This document shows, one piece after another, positions 6,102 to 9,824 of a stretch of DNA of 9,824 nucleotides. Position 1 is the first letter of the stretch. The number at the start of each line of letters is the position of its first letter. Where the stretch lies: assembly GCA_019237175.1 (NCBI GenBank), contig JAFAHP010000356.1, positions 1-9,824 on the forward strand, given 5' to 3'. Under the pieces are notes generated by a model. That model had not been told where the DNA came from, did no database searches, and saw only the letters and a program-made list of their open reading frames with translations. Made by a program: the position numbers and the translations under genes. The stretch comes from Alphaproteobacteria bacterium (GTDB taxonomy: Bacteria; Pseudomonadota; Alphaproteobacteria; ATCC43930; CGMCC-115725).

Positions 6102-6121
6102 CATCCTGCGATCGCAGGATG
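6102..6121. promoter_or_regulatory. 20-bp perfect palindrome upstream of the SDR gene
   Basis: CATCCTGCGATCGCAGGATG is fully self-complementary. It lies 70 bp before the SDR ATG, a typical place for a repressor or activator dimer site, and no loop is available for a simple RNA hairpin except by opening the centre. No regulator gene is present in the window. It contains the 8-bp core GCGATCGC. Confidence 0.5.
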
Positions 6122-6191
6122 GGGGCGGGAAGAGATTGCTTGGCGGCAACCCGAGCGAAGTCGCGCGGCTTGCCGCAGAAGGTGTCCTCTG

Positions 6192-6944
6192 ATGGATCTG
6201 AGCGGCGCAGTGGCAGTGGTGACGGGCGGCAATGGCGGGCTCGGGCAGCGCATTTGTCACGCGCTGGCCAGAGAGGGCGTGCACGTTGCGGTCGTGTGTG
6301 CTCAAAGCCGCGACCAGGCGGAGAGGGTCGCGCGCGAGCTCAGCTCCGGATATCAGATCAATGCTGCGGTCTTTGCCGGCGACGTTACCGACGGCGCGGC
6401 GGTGGACCGGGTGGTTGACGAGGTTTTTCGCCATTTTGGCCGCCTCGACATCCTCGTCAATGACGCCGCCTACAATATTGCGATCCCGTTCGCCGACCTC
6501 GACAGCCTGACAATGGAGGTGTGGGACAAGATCATCGCGGTCAACCTGACCGGGCCGATGCGTTTGATAAGGGCGGCGGCGCCGGTTATGAAAGCGCAAG
6601 GCCGGGGTCGTATCGTCAACATCGCATCCGTTGCGGGGGTTGGACCGACGGGATCGTCGATCGCCTACGCGGTGTCGAAGGCTGGCCTCATCCACCTGAC
6701 GCGCTGCATGGCGGTGGCCTTGGCGCCCGAGACGCTCGTCAATTGCGTGGCGCCCGGCTTGCTCGAAGGCACACGTGCGACGGCCAATCTTCGGGCCGAG
6801 CAAATCCGGAACTCCGCGGCTACCTCGCTCTTGAAAAAGCCTGCCGACAAGGACGACTGCGCCGACATGGTCGTCACGATGTGCCGCACCGAAACGATGA
6901 CCGGCCAGACCGTCATTATCGATTCTGGCCGCTACTTCCATTGA
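6192..6944 (+). CDS. classical SDR-family NAD(P)-dependent oxidoreductase
   Basis: A 250-residue short-chain dehydrogenase/reductase, the normal length for the classical subfamily. The cofactor loop TGGNGGLG is at residues 11-18. Strand 4 carries NDAA (90-93) where NNAG is usual. The catalytic set is complete: Asn118, Ser146 (IASVAG), Tyr159 and Lys163 (YAVSK). The C-terminus TMTGQTVIIDSGRYFH is the common SDR ending with a substituted final glycine segment. Arg40 after the second strand could favour NADP, but this is inference. The reaction is probably oxidation or reduction of a small hydroxy/oxo compound; the substrate cannot be told. GAAGG lies before the ATG at fair spacing. A hydrolase gene follows after 64 bp with its own strong ribosome binding site, suggesting a two-gene catabolic unit. 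Confidence 0.9.
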   Translation: MDLSGAVAVVTGGNGGLGQRICHALAREGVHVAVVCAQSRDQAERVARELSSGYQINAAVFAGDVTDGAAVDRVVDEVFRHFGRLDILVNDAAYNIAIPFADLDSLTMEVWDKIIAVNLTGPMRLIRAAAPVMKAQGRGRIVNIASVAGVGPTGSSIAYAVSKAGLIHLTRCMAVALAPETLVNCVAPGLLEGTRATANLRAEQIRNSAATSLLKKPADKDDCADMVVTMCRTETMTGQTVIIDSGRYFH

Positions 6945-7008
6945 CGCGGTCGACCGCGGCCCACCACCATGCGACACGGGAACGACCCGCGGCCAAGGAG
7001 GATCTGCC

Positions 7009-7769
7009 ATGCCTTTCTACCAAAAAGGCGACGTACGCATCCGCTACGAGGAGGTCGGCTCGGGCTTCCCATTGCTGGTCACTCCCGGCGGTGGCCTGAA
7101 TTCTCGTGTCAGCAATTGGCCGACCGCCGTGTTCAACGCGATGGAGCATTTCAAAAACGACTTCCGCTGCATCACGATGGACCAGCGCAACGCGAATGGC
7201 GGCGAATCGAGCGGACCGCTTCCGGTCGATGACCCCTGGGCGCTTTCTCCGATGATCAGCTGGGTCTGCTGGACCACCTCGGTGTCCGCGAGTTTTTCTA
7301 CATGGGCTACTGTATCGGCGGCTGTTTTGCCGGGAAGCTCCTCGAACGGGCGCCCGAGCGGGTTGTCGCCGCTGTGTTCTGCCAGACGGTCGGGCACCGG
7401 CCGGACGATCCGGACGTCATGTACCGGTCCGGCCGAGATATCTGGGCTCCCGAGTTCCTGGCGCAGCGGCCCGAGGTCACGATGGCGACGATCGAGAAGT
7501 ACCTGCAGAACCTTTACCGCGTGCGACCCGATTTCCTCTACAGCGTGTCGCGCGAGTTGATGCGCAACTGTCCCACGCCAATACTGGTCCTCCCCGATGA
7601 TACGCCGGCCCATCCGCATCAGACCTCGGTCGATGTCGCGTCATTGGCGCCGAACGCCAAGATCGCGGTCTTCCCGTGGCGCGAACCGCCCGAGCTGCTC
7701 GCCCGCACGATCGACCGCGTCCGCCGATTCCTCGGGACGCAAATACCTATGCGCGCCGCCGCTCAATAA
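7009..7769 (+). pseudogene. alpha/beta-hydrolase with one-base frameshift
   Basis: Two frames together make one alpha/beta-hydrolase of about 253 residues. The first begins MPFYQKGDVRIRYEEVG with AAGGAGG seven bases before the ATG and is protein-like through LPVDDPW (Trp77, codon 7237-7239). The second takes over with AFSDDQLGLLDHLGVREF from 7242 and runs to the TAA at 7767-7769. Between TGG and GCT there are two bases where three are needed; relatives read PWDAF or similar, so one base is missing around 7240-7241. The nucleophile elbow is GYCIGG, with Cys102 in the place of the common Ser. LVLPDDTPAHPH supplies a candidate acid and His region. Residues after the shift in the first frame (to 7560) are an artefact. 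It may be a sequencing error or a true pseudogene; both sides look well preserved, which favours an error or a recent event. Substrate unknown. Confidence 0.8.
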
Positions 7770-7797
7770 CACATCCGGCTTGCCTGCGAGCTCGTTC

Positions 7798-7849
7798 GTG
7801 CCGGCCTCGGGCCGGGCATCTACGCGTTTTACGGCCCATCGGCCGGCAC
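7798..7849 (+). repeat. nested stem-loop after the hydrolase gene
   Basis: GTGCCGGCC (7798-7806) pairs perfectly with GGCCGGCAC (7841-7849). Inside, GGGCC (7809-7813) pairs with GGCCC (7833-7837), so the arms stack with small internal loops. It begins 28 bases after the hydrolase stop. It could act as a terminator or 3' end stabiliser, but no T-run follows. Confidence 0.45.
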
Positions 7850-7945
7850 CCGTATGGCGGGACAAGCTTGTGCACAGGGCTGCGATGGTGAAACCCCGGT
7901 TCGCTATGTATCTGAGGTATGTTAAGCACCGGCCGAAACCGCGCA

Positions 7946-8030
7946 GCGGGCGTGGCGGAATTGGCAGACGCACTGGATTTAGGTTCCAGCGATGAAAATC
8001 GTGGGGGTTCAAATCCCCCCGCCCGCACCA
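7946..8030 (+). tRNA. tRNA-Leu (anticodon UAG)
   Basis: The full cloverleaf can be drawn. The acceptor stem GCGGGCG (7946-7952) pairs with CGCCCGC, followed by the A73 discriminator and an encoded CCA ending at 8030. The anticodon stem is CTGGA/TCCAG (7973-7977, 7985-7989), with loop TTTAGGT and anticodon TAG at 7980-7982, reading CUA and related CUN leucine codons. A long variable arm (CGATG-AAAATCG-type pairing) marks it as class II, as expected for leucine. The T arm is GGGGG-TTCAAAT-CCCCC. Length is 85 nt. It lies just upstream of tig. No repeat of its 3' end is seen elsewhere in the window, so there is no sign of an integrated element. Confidence 0.97.
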
Positions 8031-8117
8031 AACGCGCGGAAAAGAGGTGAACAGGCCGATGCCGATATCTGTTGCGTTCGCGAAGAGTCGTCACGTTTTT
8101 GAAAGGAGGCGCGCGGC

Positions 8118-9620
8118 ATGGAGGTAACCGAACTCGTCGCGGACGGGCTCAAGCGTGAGTTCCGCATCGTCGTTTCGGCCGGCGAGCTCGAGGACAAGGT
8201 AACGAGCCGGCTCGATGAACTTGGGCGCACGACCCAACTTCCGGGTTTCCGCCCGGGCAAGGTGCCGATGCAAATCCTGCGGCGCCGCTACGGTCCTGCC
8301 GTGCTCGGGGAAGTGGTCGAAACAACGGTCCAGAGCAGTTCGGCGGACACCATTCGGGAGCGGAACCTGCGCCCCGCGCTGCCGCCAAAGCTCGACATTG
8401 TGTCGTTCAGCGAAGGCGCCGACCTCGAATACAAGATGATGGTCGAGGTGCTGCCCGATATTCCCGAGCCCAACTTCGCCGATCTGGGTATCGAGCGCCT
8501 TCTCGTCGAAGTTCCTGAAGAGAGTGTCGACGCGGCGGTTGAACGGCTCGCCGAGCAGCAACGGAAAACAGAGCCGGTCGCAAGACCGGCGGTGCAGGGG
8601 GACATCCTGGTTGTCGATGTCGACGGCAAGGCCGGCAACGAAGAGATCCCGGGAACCCGCGGCAAGGATCGTCAGATCAGGCTCGGCGCGGGCGGGTTCA
8701 TCCCCGGTTTTGAGGAACAACTCGTTGGGGCGATGGCCGGCGAACATCGCCAAGTCCGCGTCACTTTCCCGGAGGGCTACGCGGCCTCGAATCTCGCCGG
8801 GCAAGAGGCCGTGTTCACCGTCGATGTAAAAGAGGTTCGGCAGCGGCTGCCTGCGGTCGTAGATGATGGGCTGGCGGTTGCGGTCGGGCTGGAGAACCTC
8901 ACCGAGCTGCGCCAAGAGTTGCGGCAGCAGATGGAGCGCGATTACGCGACGGCCTCACGTCTGCGGCTGAAGCGCGCGCTGCTCGACAAGCTCGCGGAGC
9001 GCTACGATTTCCCGGTACCGGTGGGTATGGTCGATATGGAATTCGACAATATCTGGGCTCATCATCAGGCTGAACGCCAGTGGCAGCAGGAACGCGCTGC
9101 CGAGGGCGGCGAGACCTCTGCTGAAGTTGTGTCGGATGTGCCGACCGGTGCTGCGGAAATCGGCCACTCGACCGGCGAAGACACTGCCGAGGCCGCTACG
9201 CCTGTCGGCGAACCTCAGCTCCACGGTGAGCCTCGAAGCGCTGCCGATGAAAGTGAGGAGGCGGCCAAAGCCGAATACCGCAAGATTGCCGAACGGCGCG
9301 TTCGGCTCGGTTTGCTGCTCGCCGAGGTCGGCAACAGCAACAACATCACCGTAACACAGGAGGAACTGAACCAGGCGATCACACGCGAGGTGCGCCGGCA
9401 TCCGGGGTACGAACGTCAGGCGCTCGACTTTTATCGTCAAAATCCGGACGCGGTGGCTAATTTGCGGGCCCCGATCTTCGAAGACAAGGTCGTCGATTTT
9501 ATTGTCGAGATGGCTAAGGTCCCCGAGCGCCGCGTGAGTCCGCAAGAGCTCTTGGCAATCCCCGAGCCGGACGGCGAGAATGCCGTAAGCGCAGCCGCCT
9601 CAGCTGGGGCGTCTGACTGA
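8118..9620 (+). CDS. tig: trigger factor (ribosome-associated chaperone)
   Basis: A 500-residue protein, longer than the usual ~430-450. The N-terminal ribosome-binding domain carries the signature GFRPGKVP at residues 43-50, which docks at the exit tunnel. The FKBP-type prolyl isomerase domain spans about 155-240 (GDILVVDVDG, GGFIPGFEEQLVGAMAGE, FPEGY, AVFTVDVKEV). The C-terminal chaperone part includes VPVGMVDMEFDNIW, EYRKIAERRVRLGLLLAEVG, NNITVTQEELNQAI and LRAPIFEDKVVDFI. Between NIW (313) and EYRKIAERR (386) lies an acidic, Gly/Ala/Pro/Glu-rich stretch, about residues 327-383, much longer than in typical relatives. AAAGGAGG eight bases before the ATG fixes the start. clpP follows 47 bp downstream, the common order in alphaproteobacteria; the two probably share a transcript. 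Confidence 0.97.
   Translation: MEVTELVADGLKREFRIVVSAGELEDKVTSRLDELGRTTQLPGFRPGKVPMQILRRRYGPAVLGEVVETTVQSSSADTIRERNLRPALPPKLDIVSFSEGADLEYKMMVEVLPDIPEPNFADLGIERLLVEVPEESVDAAVERLAEQQRKTEPVARPAVQGDILVVDVDGKAGNEEIPGTRGKDRQIRLGAGGFIPGFEEQLVGAMAGEHRQVRVTFPEGYAASNLAGQEAVFTVDVKEVRQRLPAVVDDGLAVAVGLENLTELRQELRQQMERDYATASRLRLKRALLDKLAERYDFPVPVGMVDMEFDNIWAHHQAERQWQQERAAEGGETSAEVVSDVPTGAAEIGHSTGEDTAEAATPVGEPQLHGEPRSAADESEEAAKAEYRKIAERRVRLGLLLAEVGNSNNITVTQEELNQAITREVRRHPGYERQALDFYRQNPDAVANLRAPIFEDKVVDFIVEMAKVPERRVSPQELLAIPEPDGENAVSAAASAGASD
9096..9266 (+). other. acidic low-complexity insert within trigger factor
   Basis: The codons for about residues 327-383 of trigger factor encode a run rich in Ala, Glu, Gly, Pro, Ser and Thr, with no predicted secondary structure by eye and no cysteine. 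The reading frame is intact on both sides, so it is an in-frame expansion of a loop that is normally short. Confidence 0.6.
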
Positions 9621-9634
9621 TTGAGCGAGACCCT

Positions 9635-9651
9635 GCGCCGCCAACCGGCGC
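9635..9651 (+). repeat. small hairpin between tig and clpP
   Basis: GCGCCG (9635-9640) and CGGCGC (9646-9651) form a six-pair stem with loop CCAAC, just before the clpP ribosome binding site. No T-run follows, so readthrough into clpP is likely. Confidence 0.35.
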
Positions 9652-9667
9652 TGTCGAGGAGATCCCA

Positions 9668-9824
9668 ATGTCCGATTACTTCGAACAATACATGAACACC
9701 TTGGTGCCGATGGTAGTCGAGCAGACGAATCGCGGCGAACGCGCCTATGACATCTACTCGCGTCTGTTAAAGGAGCGCATCATATTCCTGGTCGGGCCGG
9801 TGCACGATGCCGTCGCCAGTTTGA
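9668..9824 (+). CDS. clpP: ClpP protease subunit, N-terminal part
   Basis: The first 52 codons of ClpP, cut by the window edge. The N-terminal stretch LVPMVVEQTNRGERAYDIYS followed by RLLKERIIFLVGPVHDAVASL is a close match to the ClpP N-terminus. The catalytic Ser, His and Asp lie beyond the window. GAGGAG about seven bases before the ATG at 9668 supports this start over the internal ATG at 9692. ClpP forms the tetradecameric proteolytic core used with ClpX or ClpA. Its place directly after tig, normally followed by clpX and lon, supports the call. Confidence 0.96.
   Translation, partial: MSDYFEQYMNTLVPMVVEQTNRGERAYDIYSRLLKERIIFLVGPVHDAVASL

Larger units (their letters stand above)
5787..6191. 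other. structured noncoding gap thiG to SDR
   Basis: All frames are short or lack recognisable protein features. The stretch holds several inverted repeats: CTGCATC-AG-GATGCAG at 5865-5880, CCGGC-GTCT-GCCGG at 5936-5949, CCGCC-AGGTGA-GGCGG at 5984-5999, GTGTTTGG/CCAAACAC at 6027-6061, and a perfect 20-bp palindrome at 6102-6121. CAGGATG occurs three times (5871, 5913, 6115). The first hairpins could end thi transcription, though no T-run is present. Confidence 0.5.

Noticed and set aside
4575..7010. 811-codon open frame on the minus strand
   Set aside because: It lies antisense to thiO, thiS, thiG and the SDR gene, all of which are clearly coding. Its translation is Arg/His/Asp-rich with no family features, as expected for the complement of GC-rich codons. 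Its length is notable but not evidence of a gene.
7240..7560. C-terminal half of the 183-codon frame starting at 7009
   Set aside because: After the frameshift it reads Ser/Arg/Thr-rich nonsense, while the overlapping frame carries the hydrolase motifs.
7946..8030. Integration site of a mobile element at tRNA-Leu
   Set aside because: No repeat of the tRNA 3' end, no integrase and only core genes on both sides.
8079..8099. Terminator ending in TTTTT before tig
   Set aside because: The nearby TTCGCGAA palindrome is separated from the T-run and no stem abuts it.

Overview
This is a GC-rich chromosomal segment that looks alphaproteobacterial, probably Rhodospirillales-like. The basis is the tRNA-Leu - tig - clpP arrangement, the form of the ThiO/ThiS/ThiG proteins, and the PrkA and ScoAB sequence types. 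This placement is by recognition only; no search was run. No phage, insertion sequence, CRISPR array or known defence gene is visible. The window reads as core metabolism and protein quality control, with a few regulatory features and oddities.

Layout. (1) 1-1082, minus: the 5' part of prkA (YeaG-type AAA+/serine kinase), cut by the window edge. It is preceded by a good sigma-54 -24/-12 element at 1295-1310. (2) 1083-1859: a long gap with that promoter, several palindromes and one doubtful small reading frame. (3) 1860-3222, minus: scoB and scoA, the two subunits of a succinyl-CoA:3-oxoacid CoA-transferase, 16 bp apart and each with a clear ribosome binding site. (4) 3397-5786, plus: a thiamine-thiazole operon led by a TPP riboswitch, then thiO, thiS (ATGA overlap) and thiG. 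A 42-codon frame between thiS and thiG ends in an ATGA overlap with the thiG start. No thiE follows thiG. (5) 5787-6191: a structured gap with several inverted repeats, ending in a perfect 20-bp palindrome about 70 bp before the next gene. (6) 6192-7769, plus: a classical SDR oxidoreductase and an alpha/beta-hydrolase with a one-base frameshift near 7240. (7) 7946-8030: tRNA-Leu(UAG) with encoded CCA. (8) 8118-9620: tig, with an unusual acidic insert in the C-terminal region, followed by the start of clpP at 9668, which runs off the window.

How the parts work together. ThiO oxidises glycine to the imine, ThiS carries the sulfur, and ThiG assembles the thiazole ring; the TPP riboswitch gives end-product control. 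ScoAB activates acetoacetate for central metabolism. Trigger factor and ClpP are the usual folding and degradation pair. A sigma-54 promoter on prkA would fit the nitrogen-starvation role known for E. coli yeaG.

I do not see a convincing new biological system. The best leads are the sigma-54 control of prkA, the placement of the thiO ribosome binding site inside the riboswitch aptamer, the thiS-thiG intervening frame, the 20-bp palindrome before the SDR gene, the frameshifted Cys-nucleophile hydrolase, and the trigger factor insert.
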